Numbered from the stretch's first letter, positions 45,828 to 57,589 are shown. The stretch is 64,000 bases of DNA from Anadara kagoshimensis (GCA_021292105.1 CM037861.1:28296545-28360544); one strand, 5' to 3'. Numbers and translations: made by a program. The notes: generated from the letters alone by a model not told the origin.

Positions 45828-47092
45828 TATCTTTGACAAAATGGTACAATTATCTAAGTGATTCTTTTTTTTTTTCAATTTGTTCAATGGTTATAATTAT
45901 GTATGTGTATTTAAATCGATTATCAGGCTAATGACAAAATCAAAAAACAATTTTGAGTAACTACTGTTTAATTGTAGGTCAATAATTTTAAAAAACCTGC
46001 GTTGCTAGCAACAACTCTATGCTTTAAAAAGCTGTAGAGTATCGTTGAAACACATAAAATTTGATTAATTCTGAAAATTATTGCTTACTTAAGTCAATAG
46101 GTTTGTCTACTTAATAAAGCGGTTATTGCCTTTTCTGAAATGTCAAAAATAAAACAAAATACGTTGCCTAGCAACCAAATTTATTTTTAAAAAGCTGTAA
46201 TGTTATTAATACAAAAATACAATTTTCAGTATTCTTCGACTATATCTATAACGTTATTTCAAGGCTTTTCATAGACATAAACTAAAAGTCAAGAATAAAC
46301 ATTTGTTGCAGCAACCAAATAATTTATGTTTTAAAAACCTATAATGTACTCTGTACCTTAATAAAAAAATCAAATTTTGGGGATATTTTCTTATTACTGT
46401 CTAGAGGTGGGTCAACAGGTTTTTATACTTAACTACAAACTTTATTGCATAGTCTAAAAATGTCAATAATGAAAAAAAGCGTTGCCAAGCAACCAAATTT
46501 ATGTTTAAAAAAGACAATGTACCTTTATACAAAACTAAAAATTTAAGTATACTTTATTTTACTGCCTAGCGGTAGGTCAGACGGTTTTTATACTTAATCA
46601 CATACTTTATTACATGAGTGTAAAATGTCAAGAATAAAAAAACATACGTTGCCAAGCAACTAAATTTGTTTTAAAAGATGATTGTGAAATAATTGTTTAT
46701 TATATAATCTATTCAATAATCCATGTAATACGGTCATACAATAAAAATCGTATTGAATGAGTGTGACGTCAAAAAGCATAAAGTGATTCCTGAGTGACGT
46801 CACACAATTGACCTAGTTCACAGTTGTTTGTTTCATTGAACTGTTTGTTGATTCTAATTTAAGCTGATACTTTGTACTTTTCTTATGAAAAGAAGATACA
46901 TTGTTTAAATTTAAATTGTTTGTTTTGTTTTTGTATTCTGCGAACAGACTATTGTTACTTTTAATATTTCAGCAGGATGTACACATTTACGTGAACGTGT
47001 TGTGTTTTGGTCAATCAGCTGTTTTCTTATAATGAGAAGAAAAGTTTTAAATCTACGAAAAACCCGTTTTTATGGGATTATATAATAAATAG

Positions 47093-47172
47093 AATCTTGC
47101 ATTCGTGTTTATGCAATATTGAATTTATTAAACTCGTTGAATAAATTCAATATTACATAAACACTCATGCAA
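47093..47172. repeat. Palindrome inside the 155-bp array
   Basis: ATCTTGCATTCGTGTTTATG and ATTGAATTTATT are mirrored across AAACTCGTTG. Arms are about 35 bp. Confidence 0.82.
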
Positions 47173-47389
47173 GATCCTCTATTTATTAATAATTACACGG
47201 TTTATTGCATAGTCTAAAATGTCAAGAATAAAAAAGTTGCCAAGCAACTAAATGTATGTTTAAAAAAGATAATGTACCTTAATACAAAAATCAGATGTTG
47301 AGTATTCTTAATTACTTCTGTCTAACTGCGAGTCAATTGTTTTTTTAAATAATCACATTTTTTGTATAGTCCGAAATGTCAGAATTAAC

Positions 47390-47850
47390 AATATCTGTTT
47401 CAACATAGACTTATACTCCCCACAGATCCGCCATCTGGATTTTGTGACAAACAAATTCCATAAATACAAGCCATTGTTTTTCAGAGCAATGACTCTTATT
47501 AAATAAATTAGTATCTTATATCGTAATGTGCTGATACAAAAAATAAATAATAAATAAATAAATACAAAAATAATAAATAAATGAAGAAAGAATAAGTAAT
47601 AGAGTAAAAAAGAAATTAAGAATAAAAGTACGATTCAGCGGGCTAGATATGAAACGGAAAAATCCAAGATTTGACCTCGTGACCTTGACGTTAGATTTGG
47701 TATGCGTCACATCGTCTCATGTGGTTTACATTTGTGCAAAGTTTGATAAAAGTCATTGATAGGCATGAAAGATGTGGAGCGGACACCATATTGGGACGGA
47801 TAATCAGACGGATAGCCAGATAGACAGGGTGATTCCTATATCCCCCTAAA
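47390..47850. other. Non-array insertion with TGACCTTGACG repeat
   Basis: It includes an A-rich (AAATAAATAA) stretch and a GACGGATAATCAGACGGATA block that resembles the ends of the dispersed GGACGGAC elements. No gene. Confidence 0.45.
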
Positions 47851-48439
47851 CAAACATGCGTTGCCAAGCAACCAAATTTATGTTTAAAAAAAGCTATAAT
47901 GTACCTTTATACAAAAATCAAATTTTAAGAATTCTTCATTACTAATGTCTAAAGTTAGTTCAACAGTTTTCCACTTAATCATACAGTTTATTGCATATTC
48001 TAAAATGTCAGGAATAAAAACAATGCGTTGCCAAAGCAACCAAATTTATATTTTAAAAGCTATAATGTATCTTATACAAAAATCAAATTTTAAGAATTCT
48101 TCTAATAATGTCTAAAGTAGTTCAACAGGTTTTTGCACTTAATCATACAGTTTATTGCATATTCTAAAATGTCAGGAATAAAAACAATGCGTTGCCAAGC
48201 AACCAAATTTATATTTTAAAAGCTATAATGTATCTTTATACAAAAATCAAATTTTAAGAATTCTTCATTACTAATGTCTAAAGTTAGTTCAACAGGTTTT
48301 TCCACTTAATCATACAGTTTATTGCATATTCTAAAATATCAGGAATAAAAAAAATGCGTTGCTAAGCAACCAAATTTATATTTTAAAAGCTATAATGTAT
48401 CTTTATAAAAATCAAATATCTGAGTATTCTTTGTTTCTA

Positions 48440-48560
48440 CTGACATATACCACTTTTCACTTTAATCATAAAATACATTCAAAAAGTGATATATGTATTG
48501 TCATTACCACTTTTTGAAACGTATTTATGATTAATTCAAAAAGTGGTATATAACACTACT
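48440..48560. repeat. Imperfect palindrome ATACCACTTTTT
   Basis: TATACCACTTTTCACTTTAA and TTAATTCAAAAAGTGGTATA are the outer arms. An inner pair (AAAAAGTGATATATG against CATTACCACTTTTTG) sits between them. Confidence 0.78.
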
Positions 48561-48860
48561 ATCTAACGCTAGGTGATAAGTTTTGTTAATACTTTATTGC
48601 ATAATCCGAAATGTCAAGAAAAAAAAAACAAGATACATTGTCTAGAAATCAAATTTATATTTTAAAAAAGCAATAATATACCTTTATACAAAATCAGATT
48701 GAGAGTATATTGAACTATTTCTATCAAATGTAGGTAATAGATTTTTATACTTAATTACATACTTTATTGCATTGTCTAAAATGTCATGAACAAAAAGCGT
48801 TGTCTAGCAACCAAATTTATGTTTTTAAAAGCTATAATGCAGCTTTATAAAACATGTAAC

Positions 48861-49237
48861 ACAATATTATTGTAACGCCTTTGCTTTTAGTAATCTTGAT
48901 TTATTGTTCTGACAGAGTGTTTTTATGTGTAGGTTTCCATCAATTGCAAAGAGTGGGTGTTGTTATAGTTTTATGCTGTTTTGTCATAATTTTATTAGAG
49001 AAACATTTTTAAACAAAAGTTGTCACTAAATGCAAACAATTGCAACCCTAAAACGTTTGAGGTAGACACACATAGCATGAATATTAATGGTATATCTAAT
49101 GAATTAGCAAATGAAATCAGTAATTAAAACAGAAAGAAGGTAAAAATAAGTAGATGAAATGTATCTTAAAATAAAGGACAACAAATATGACATGCATGAT
49201 GCACACATGAAGTACAATGCAAATCATAAAAATCATA
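48861..49237. other. AT-rich stretch without recognisable features
   Basis: No gene or named repeat seen. Confidence 0.3.
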
Positions 49238-49587
49238 ACCACTGCGGTAGCTCAGTTGGTAAAGTGCTCGCTCCGTAAGTGGGAGATCGTGGTTTCCAAC
49301 TCCGACCGGTTTTGAACCAAGGCTTGAAAGTTGCAATTAGTAGTGACTGTTCTTTCGTCAAGCACTCGGCATTACAAAATGAAAATTAAGGTCCTTTCGT
49401 ATGGGAACTTAAAATAACCGAGGTCCCGTGTCACAGTAGGCGTTGCACGACAAAGAACCCTGCTGTATAATGTCTTCAGCGCAACACACAGGCAATTTCC
49501 TGTACCTTCGCCTAAAACTGGCTGCGTCTCGATATAAGTGAAATATTCTTGCATGGGACGTAAAACCCCATTACTCAACTCAACTCA
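49238..49587 (+). mobile_element. tRNA-derived SINE, family 1
   Basis: ACTGCGGTAGCTCAGTTGGT heads the element, and the tail is ACTCAACTCAACTCA. AATGCAAA on both sides (49217 and 49586) may be a target duplication. Confidence 0.88.
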
Positions 49588-50316
49588 ATGCAAAACATGA
49601 TTTTATGACATTGACCTTTGACATATGTCAGTAAAGACATATCGCATTATGAGGGTGCGCACTTGTACCAAGTTTTGTAAAAGCTATTGCGAAATTACGA
49701 AGACACAACAATTAAATTATAAGATTTGTCCCTCGATACCTTGACCTTTGGCCTATATAAGTAAACTTGGTTCATGCTGGTGAAAACTTGAACCACAATA
49801 TGTCAAATCCGTATAAGAGAAATTTAAGAGGTACAGAGCTGACACGGACACCATGCATAAAATTTGACCTTGTGACCTTGACCTTTGGCCAACATACATA
49901 CAAAATGTATAGCTAAACATAATTCATGGCACATAGTCTTATGCTGGTGCACGCTTTGACCTTTGTTAAAACCCTTCCAGAAATGCACGAGATATGAACG
50001 AGATATGCACAGAGCAGACAATGCTTTGTCTAAAACAAAAAAAATATATACCATGAAAAAATTTCAAGGAAATTTACAAATTTACAGCATTTAAAGTTCT
50101 CATGCAATAATTGTTTTAATACTAGTATTTTTCTCTAAACATATACATGACACAAGTTTTCGGTCATTTTTCTTCATGAAATTTAAATCAATTTATATGT
50201 GTTATTATTACTCAAATCGCCATTAAAAGAAAATAAAATTGTTTAAATACTCGATTTAAATGAATAATTTTGAAACTGACAATTACATACGAAAGAACAC
50301 GTGGTTACAAGATATA
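49588..50316. repeat. Diverged dispersed repeat with TGACCTTGACCTTTGG motifs
   Basis: Several TTGACCTTTGGCC/ATA blocks spaced about 110-120 bp apart (49608, 49740, 49866) suggest an old tandem. The rest is AT-rich. Confidence 0.5.
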
Positions 50317-52440
50317 CAATACAGATCTGTCGAAAGTTGTACACCGAGGTAGAGAAAAAGGAATCAAAGTCAAGCTGTCAAGTAACAGAGATACCGGTAG
50401 CCAGTGACTGAGAACCTGAAGACAGATACAGTACAGACCTGTCAAAAGTTTAACACCGAGGAAAAGAAAAGGGAGTCAAAGTCAGGCTGTCAAGTAACAC
50501 AGATACCGGTAGACCGTGACTGAGAACCTGAAGACAGATACAGTACAGACCTGTCAAAAGTTTAACACCGAGGAAAAGAAAAGGGAGTCAAAGTCAGGCT
50601 GTCAAATAACAGAGATACTGGTAGCCTGTGACTGAGAACCTGAAGACAGATACAGTACAGACCTGTCAAAAGTTTAACACCGAAGTAAAAGAGAAAAGAA
50701 GTCAAAGACAGGCTGTCAAGTAACAGAGATACCGGTAGACCGTGACTGAGAACCTGAAGACAGATACAGTACAGACCTGTCAAAAGTTTAACACCGAGGA
50801 AAAGAAAAGGGAGTCAAAGTCAGGCTGTCAAATAACAGAGATACTGGTAGCCTGTGACTGAGAACCTGAAGACAGATACAGTACAGACCTGTCAAAAGTT
50901 TAACACCGAAGTAAAAGAGAAAAGAAGTCAAAGACAGGCTGTCAAGTAACAGAGATACCGGTAGACCGTGACTGAGAACCTGAAGACAGATACAGTACAG
51001 ACTTGTCGAAAGTTTAACACCGAAGTAAAAGAGAAAAGAAGTCAAAGACAGGCTGTCAAGTGTAACAGAGATTCGGGTAGCCAGTGACTGAGAACCTGAA
51101 GACAGATACAGTACAGACCTGTCGAAAGTTTAACACCGAGGTAGAAAAAAGAAGTCAAAGTCAGGCTGTCAAGTAACAGAGATACCGGTAGCCAGTGACT
51201 GAGAACCTGAAGACAGATACAGTACAGACCTGTCGAAAGTTTAACACCGAGGTAGAAAAAAGAAGTCAAAGACAGGCTGTCAAGTAACAGAGATACCGGT
51301 AGCCAGTGACTGAGAACCTGAAGACAGATACAATACAGACCTGTCGAAAGTTTAACACCGAGGTAAAGAAAAAAGGGAGTCAAAGTCAGGCTGTCAAGTA
51401 ACACAGATACCGGTAGCCAGTGACTGAGAACCTGAAGACAGATACAGTACAGACCTGTCGAAAGTTTAACACCGAAGTAGATAAAAGGAGTCAAAGTCAG
51501 GCTGTCAAGTAACAGAGATACCGGTAGCCAGTGACTGAGAACCTGAGGAGAGATACAGTACAGACCTGTCGAAAGTTTAACACCGAGGTAAAGAAAAAAG
51601 GGAGTCAAAGTCAGGCTGTCAAGTAACACAGATACCGGTAGCCAGTGACTGAGAACCTGAAGAGAGATACAGTACAGACCTGTCGAAAGTTTAACACCGA
51701 GGTAAAGAAAAAAGGGAGTCAAAGTCAGGCTGTCAAGTAACACAGATACCGGTAGCCAGTGACTGAGAACCTGAAGAGAGATACAGTACAGACCTGTCGA
51801 AAGTTTAACACCGAAGTAGATAAAAGGAGTCAAAGTCAGGTTGTCAAGTAACAGAGATATCGGTAGCCAGTGACTGAGAACCTGAGGAGAGATACAGTAC
51901 AGACCTGTCGAAAATTTAACACCGAGGTAAAGAAAAGGGAGTCAAAGTCAGGCTGTCAAGTAACAGAGATACCGGTAGCCAGTGACTGAGAACCTGAAGA
52001 CAGATACAGTACAGACCTGTCGAAAGTTTAACACCGAGGTAAAGAAAAGGGAGTCAAAGTCAGGCTGTCAAGTAACAGAGATACCGGTAGCCAGTGACTG
52101 AGAACCTGAAGAGAGATACAGTACAGACCTGACGAAAGTTTAACACCGAAGTAGATAAAAGGAGTCAAAGTCAGGCTGTCAAGTAACAGAGATACCGGTA
52201 GCCAGTGACTGAGAACCTGAAGAGAGATACAGTACAAACCTGTCGAAAGTTTAACACCGAAGTAGATAAAAGGAGTCAAAGTCAGGCTGTCAAGTAACAG
52301 AGATACCGGTAGCCAGTGACTGAGAACCTGAAGAGAGATACAGTACAAACCTGTCGAAAGTTTAACACCGAAGTAGATAAAAGGAGTCAAAGTCAGGCTG
52401 TCAAGTAACAGAGATACCGGTAGACAGTGACGTAGATAGA
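50317..52440. repeat. 113-bp satellite array made from the family A left third
   Basis: The unit is the left terminus plus GTCAAAGTCAGGCTGTCAAG, GATACCGGTAGCCAGTGACT and GAGAACCTGAAGACAGATA. Two unit types alternate at 50540-50990, giving a 2-unit higher-order repeat. The long minus-strand frames across it are artefacts. Confidence 0.95.
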
Positions 52441-52545
52441 TAGCAGCTGCCGAAAAAGCAACCGAGCTAACGAACGGTCAAAATGAGCTTCTTTTTCGGC
52501 ACTGAACCGTTAGCTTAGTGTTAAACTTTCGACAGGCCTATACTG
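50317..52545. mobile_element. Family A element carrying a 113-bp array
   Basis: After TA, CAATACAGATCTGTCGAAAG opens the first of about 19 units. The right end TTAGTGTTAAACTTTCGACA, GGCCTATACTG closes it at 52545, preceded by a normal family body from 52440 (GATAGATAGCAGCTGCCGAA). The element thus has one right end and many left ends. Confidence 0.9.
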
Positions 52546-52945
52546 TGTGTAACAAAAAAGGACGCATGGAATTTCTGTAAGTTTTGTACAAAATCGTTTC
52601 CGCATGATTTTTGTCATTTATTTCCGCTATTATTATTACCATTACAGATAAGTATATTATCCGACTAATTGTGTTCTATTCGTTGACAAGATCGGGTTTT
52701 GCGGAATAAAAACAGCCACTGCCGATTTTCAAATCTTGGTGAAGATGAGCATGCCCGCTTGCACAAAACTTCTCAAATTGAGTTTTCAACTCGAACTCGG
52801 TTTCCACTCAAATAAATCTAGAGCTCTGATCTCTCATATACTGCAAGCACTACCAACTGAACAATTAATGAAATCTTAAGATGTCTTGTGTTTATTTTTG
52901 CTGAAGTCTTTGAAGAATGGTAAACGTCATCATAGATCCGAAGTA
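52546..52945. other. Stretch without recognisable features
   Basis: No gene or named repeat seen between two family A copies. Confidence 0.35.
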
Positions 52946-53169
52946 CAGTACAGACACGTCGAAAGTTTACTACTAAGCTAACGAACGAATTCATGCCGAA
53001 ATTGGCTACACTTTTCGATCCCTCGTTTGTTATACCTCGAAAGCAGTTTTTAGACAGCTGTAATCTATCTTAGCTGATCAACCACTTAAAACTATTCTCC
53101 ATATCTCGGCAATCAAGCTTCGAAGCCTTTTCGTTAGCTCATTGTTAAACTTTTGACAGGTCTGTACTG
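52946..53169. mobile_element. Family A MITE, complete solo copy
   Basis: The left is CAGTACAGACACGTCGAAAG after TA and the right is AACTTTTGACAGGTCTGTAC, TG. It is 224 bp. Confidence 0.85.
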
Positions 53170-53296
53170 GAGAAATACAATTCATCATACAGTCTTTATG
53201 GCTTTCCTAACTTCCTGTAATTTGTTAAAACCGTCAGGAAACAAAAAAGAGAAAGCCTTTGAAGTTTATTTATTAAGAATTCTATAGAAAAACATA

Positions 53297-53508
53297 CAGT
53301 GCAGACCTGTGGAAAGTTTAACACTGAGCTAATTAAAAGAAGTCGAAACTCGGCTGTTGATATGGTTAGCTTGTGGTCGAAAAGCGTCAGAAAGATAGAT
53401 GCTAGCCGCTGAAAAGCTATACAGATTTAGTTAATGGGGGACTGAAATTAGATGTCGAGTTGGCACTTATTGTAAGCTTGGTGTTAAAGTTTTGACCGGT
53501 CTGTATTG
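53297..53508. mobile_element. Family A MITE, complete solo copy
   Basis: After TA the left is CAGTGCAGACCTGTGGAAAG and the right is AAGTTTTGACCGGTCTGTAT, TG. It is 212 bp. The interior keeps GAAAGATAGATGCTAGCCGC, a possible source of the 32-bp unit. Confidence 0.83.
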
Positions 53509-53867
53509 CATCAGGCGGCAGTACGTGATACCAAATCCCAATTTGCATGTAATATTAGAAAAGAATGGTAAGTCCTTTGATCACATCAAACAATTTCCTT
53601 TTTAGGAAGAAAAAAACTCTTAGTATTCAAAGATATTCTTTGTCACATGACTGAACGGAAAAGCTGAGACAAGGATAAAGGTTTCATTCATAATTTGATG
53701 ATTGAAAAGACAAATAGTATAGCAAATGTAACACAAGTGATGATACGTGTCAAATTGGCGATGCTAAGGTTATTGATATTTGAATGAAGAGATTGACAAC
53801 GATATCGTTAATATCGACAACATTTTAAGTGGATAATTTTGTTGTGATGCCAGATTTGCAGACATGC

Positions 53868-54031
53868 CGTACAGACCCGTCCAAAAGTTTAACGAATTAG
53901 TGCCTAATCGTTATCTATCTCTCAGCAAGTTTTCGTCCAATAGCTAAGCTATATAATTCTCGACGACTCGTCAGCCGAGCTTCGATTCCTTTTTGTTAGC
54001 TTAGTGTTAAACCTTCGAGATGTCTGTACTG
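53868..54031. mobile_element. Family A MITE, short complete copy
   Basis: The left is CGTACAGACCCGTCCAAAAG and the right is AACCTTCGAGATGTCTGTAC, TG before TA. It is about 164 bp, with the left subterminal part shortened. Confidence 0.75.
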
Positions 54032-54061
54032 TATATCGGTGGTTAAACTGTCGCAAAATTA

Positions 54062-54464
54062 CTGTAAACGTATTTATTTTCGCATGCATTTATTTTTGCG
54101 GTATAGGAAATTCAGAAATATCTGAGTAATTAATTTTTGCGTTTTTTCGATATATGGACCAAAACACAATAATTATTATACATTGTCACCCTTCAAAGAA
54201 ATTTCTCGCATAGCGATTGGTTAATTTATAACTTGCCGGGGTACATGGAACTACGCGACGTTTAGCGGTAAAAGGGAAGTAACTCGTACATCGCGGACTT
54301 CTTGTAACAAGTAAACAAACACGGCGACGACGTACGCCTGCGGCTCAGGGTACATAAACCTTTGACGGGGTACATGGGGCCGTGTAACCTGTATAACTTA
54401 TAATATTCGCTTGAGTTTATTTTCGCGGGGAAACAAACGACCGCGAAAATAAATAAGTATACAG
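54062..54464. mobile_element. Family G MITE with nested family H, TA target
   Basis: TA flanks CTGTAAACGTATTTATTTTC on the left and CGCGAAAATAAATAAGTATA, CAG on the right. Family H sequence (about 54186-54412) occupies the interior. Confidence 0.8.
54186..54412. mobile_element. Family H element, nested copy
   Basis: AAGAAATTTCTCGCATAGCG, CTCGTACATCGCGGACTTC and GGGGTACATGGGGCCGTGTA are shared, inverted, with 55768-56145. Confidence 0.7.
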
Positions 54465-55767
54465 TAGTTTTTAATTGGGGACACGTCATCGGATCTCATA
54501 AACGAATATTTGCAACAGTATAACCATCAATAATGTCTGTAAAACTTTAATTACAAAACAATTTTAACCTTATCTAATTTTAACCAGTGACTTTCATAGA
54601 GCACTCGAATTTCCGACTTAGCACACCCTATTCAAAATGATGCTGTGAAACATAATAGTTCCGGTGAACATACCATTATTTTCAATATTTATGGTAAAAA
54701 TAATTAATTTAAAAGTTTTTTTTAATATTTCCTGAAAGCAAAAATTGTTTCCGTTACATAAAATGATGAATTATGTTTGGTTTTTGATTTATTTTAGTGA
54801 ATATGCAAAAAGCGTATATGGATACACCGAAGTGACCTTAAGCAACAATATTTACAATCGCAATACTTTTCCTTATATGAAACAGGTCTTCCTGACTATC
54901 TCCATAACTTCATGGAGAGAGTCGCGCACGCTACCCAATTCTGACTGGCGTATGAATACATAACTCCCAATACACATTACCCGGACTACACTATCGATCA
55001 GCTGATGTAACCTGTCATTTTTGTTTTGTTTTCGTACTAATAAAAATATATAAAATTTATGATTTTTGTTATTTTAGATAAATATAATATTTTTATGACT
55101 TTGTCTTAAACCGGCATGTAACATTAATGTAAAATAAGCAAATACACATGAATTGAAAAAAATACGGAAGCGTTTAAAGTAAACAAAATCGTCTGCTATC
55201 GATCACATCACAATGGATTCTTCAAGTGATTCAATTAATGATCCGATCTTGGAAATTTTAATCTGGAAATAAATATTTACGATAAGCTGGGGGATTATGT
55301 TTATTTTTCCGTCACCTGGAGACGGGTACGGGCGGAGCTTCACGTCAATCACGTCAAGTTACGTCAGAGGGCGGAGTTACGGTTCTGTCAGATCCAATTG
55401 CTGTTCTATCAAATGATGTGCATCCAGCCACGGAGAGTTGGTAAACAAGTAAATTTAAGTGCCATCCAGAAAAAACACTCCTGTTTTTCGTATATTTTTG
55501 AAAGATTGTAAATATAAGTTTATTTAAATTTGCGCCATTCTCGTTCTCTCCATGACTCATGGTAGAAAAAAAGTAAAATTTCATTTCTTAAGTGCATTGG
55601 TAAGAATATCCATAAAAATAAGCGTTACACACAGAATAAGAACGTGATTTTATTACATTCCATGCCAAAAGTGATATTACTTTATATGTTTTCCATGTGC
55701 GTTTTTTTCTCCATTACATTTACAACAGGCGTGTCACTAGATGCAGTAAGATATACATGATTATAAG
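54465..55767. other. AT-rich stretch without recognisable features
   Basis: Short frames at 54745-54963 (plus) and 55354-55584 (minus) have no family features. No named repeat. Confidence 0.35.
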
Positions 55768-56145
55768 TTATACAGGGCTTTGGAAGGTTACACAGACCCA
55801 TGTATCCCGTCAAAGATTTATGTACCCTGAACCGCAGGCAAAGGGTACATGCATCTTTGACATAGTACATGGGGCCGTGTAACCTACCAAAACCCTGTAT
55901 AACGTTTTTGTCACCCTTTGGAGTGGTAATTTGATCTTTTTAACTTCCATTCATTTCGTATTTTGTGTGACTTGCGTACATTGTCGCCATGTTTGTTAAC
56001 CGTAACTAGACATCCGCGATGTACGAGTTACATCCCTTTTATCGATAACCATCGCGTGCGTTTATGTACCCCGGCAGATTTCCGAACATAGTTCTATGTA
56101 CCCCGGCAAGATAATCAATCGCTATGCGAGAAATTTCTTTAAATA
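55768..56145. mobile_element. Family H element with terminal fold-back
   Basis: A palindrome (TTATACAGGGCTTTGGAAGG against CCAAAACCCTGTATAA, 55768-55901) is followed by about 75 bp found only here and then by text inverted relative to 54186-54412, ending ATGCGAGAAATTTCTTTAAA. Repeats of TACCCCGGCA suggest internal duplication. Confidence 0.72.
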
Positions 56146-56349
56146 TGCCTGTTTACATTTTTGCTAAAAATTCCAAAAAAAAGAGAGAATGTGAGGGGCC
56201 ATACTATTGACATTTGACTAGAATTACCCCCTCTTCAGGCAATCACGATTACATATTCTGGTAATCAAGAAGATCTATATCCAGTTTAGTAAAATATACC
56301 CTACAGCGCTAGAATGGGTCAGTCAAATTATTAGAAAGACACACAGACC

Positions 56350-56490
56350 TGGCATTCTGGGACAGAAGCAATGTAAAAGCTTTGAAACTGACAAGTGAGG
56401 TTTAGCACGTGAACTTCCACAAGAGAAGTGAGGCCGGGTGCTCCAGAAGGGTAACTACACCCACCACTAAGAAGTCCAATAAAACTTTGT
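56350..56490 (+). repeat. Dispersed repeat R1, fragment
   Basis: AAGCTTTGAAACTGACAAGT and GAGGCCGGGTGCTCCAGAAG match R1. Truncated on both sides. Confidence 0.55.
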
Positions 56491-56570
56491 TTTATGCCCC
56501 CTCCTCACCTAGTACAAATGCAATTTGAAGTCCCAGTCTATTTTACATGTATATATATTTGGCACGCCTA

Positions 56571-56757
56571 TTGATGCAAAAATCAGCAAACCCTAGGGTA
56601 GTTCATCTATCTATAGGATAGCAGAGCAGGTACACTAAATTAGCTTTATTGATAACTCACAATATACCTGAGTATACAATCAGAGCAGTCAATTGTCCTA
56701 TAGATAGCTATTTGATACCTTGGCTATTCTATGATTTGCTGATTTTGCATCGATTGT
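56571..56757. repeat. Imperfect fold-back GATGCAAAAATCAGCAAA
   Basis: GATGCAAAAATCAGCAAACC and TTTGCTGATTTTGCATCG are the outer arms. TCTATCTATAGGATAG and CCTATAGATAGC are inner matches. Confidence 0.75.
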
Positions 56758-56938
56758 AAATCATATGAATATAGGTTTTTTCATAATCGAGTTTTCCATG
56801 TTTCTAATCATATGAATATATGTACATGCAGTATGCATATGTAGGATTTTTCCTAATAACGTTTTTCCATGGCAATATCACAATTAAATAAAAATAAACT
56901 AATAGAATTAATATAACTACAATTAATACAATAAAATC

Positions 56939-56942
56939 ATGA

Positions 56943-56989
<47 letters not shown>

Positions 56990-56993
56990 ATAT
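56939..56993. repeat. (AAAT)n microsatellite
   Basis: An uninterrupted AAAT run. A second shorter tract (about 57090-57130) ends at the opsin exon 1 donor. Confidence 0.95.
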
Positions 56994-57135
56994 CACATTG
57001 TCTCTTGACAAAATAAGATATCAATAATACTAAAAAATACTGTACTGTAAATCACCGAAACTCGGAAATCGGGGATTTTACAGTATTTGAAATAAATAAA
57101 TAAAAAGTTAAATAAATAGATAAATAAATACGTAC

Positions 57136-57296
57136 TTTGCAAAACAGAATATAACAAGCCCATTGCCAATCATGGATGATATCGTAATAATAACCATTAT
57201 AATTCCCATCGTAGTTTGGTAAATATATGGTACCCTCGTGTAATTATTCCAATGTTGATGGACCAGTGGATTTATGATATAAGTAACGTTATCCAT
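57136..57296 (-). CDS. r-type opsin, exon 1 (N-terminus and TM1)
   Basis: The exon encodes 53 residues plus two bases: an N-terminus with sequons NVT and NYT, the aromatic HWNNYTRVPYIYQTT stretch before TM1, and TM1 with the conserved GNGLVI. The donor AA/GTACGT at 57135 leaves phase 2, which matches exon 2 exactly and gives Ala-Asn-Phe-Lys-Ser-Leu-Arg-Thr. The Met is the first after an in-frame TAG about 36 bases upstream. The total coding length is 161+134+746 = 1041 bases, 346 residues plus stop, with no frame problem. The gap to exon 2 is 28.9 kb, so the join rests on phase, order, strand and complementarity of the parts. I found no second TM1-like or TM2-like exon between them. Confidence 0.85.
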
Positions 57297-57353
57297 CCTG
57301 GCTTCGTGTCCATAAAGCCATGTTAGAGACTACACTCTTCAACTTGTTCTGCT

Positions 57354-57370
57354 CATATATACATATAAAC
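57354..57370 (-). promoter_or_regulatory. TATA-like element upstream of opsin exon 1
   Basis: On the minus strand GTTTATATGTATATATG lies 58-74 bases before the opsin ATG, a spacing compatible with a start site near 57325-57330. This rests on motif and spacing only. The region is AT-rich, so chance is possible. Confidence 0.3.
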
Positions 57371-57589
57371 AAACGGAGTCCTGTTTCAATACAAACAGTT
57401 AAGAGTATTTTTTTGTAAAATCAATACTCGAGTATCATTAACAAACATATATACCACACTAATATATATAACGATATACTTATTAAGAGCTGGATCATGA
57501 TGTCCGTCACAAGTAACACTCGGGATTATGATGTGTGAAGGCCTTTATTTATGATGTCCGGTAGGGGCTAATTTCCAAGCTTGGCTTAT

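Larger units (their letters stand above)
45960..48860. repeat. Diverged tandem array, unit about 155 bp
   Basis: More than a dozen units with GTTGCCAAGCAACCAAATTT (itself a small palindrome), AAGCTATAATGTACCTTTAT and TTTATTGCATAGTCTAAAAT. Best-kept units are at 47850-48420. The array is interrupted at about 46690-47190 and 47390-47850 by other sequence and by palindromes. Confidence 0.88.
28269..57135 (-). other. Opsin intron 1, about 28.9 kb, repeat-filled
   Basis: The predicted intron is bounded by a GTACGT donor and a TTTCAG acceptor. It contains two of the five family A arrays (30574-31650 and 50317-52545), families C, D, E, F, G and H, three SINEs, the 1.4-kb TA-flanked element and two large diverged tandem arrays. 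I found no convincing coding exon of another gene within it. Confidence 0.75.

Noticed and set aside
50562-52390. Minus-strand frames of up to 263 residues with GLYCISLQVLSHWLPVSLL repeats
   Set aside because: They are the reading of the 113-bp family A array. Starts and stops vary with unit variants.
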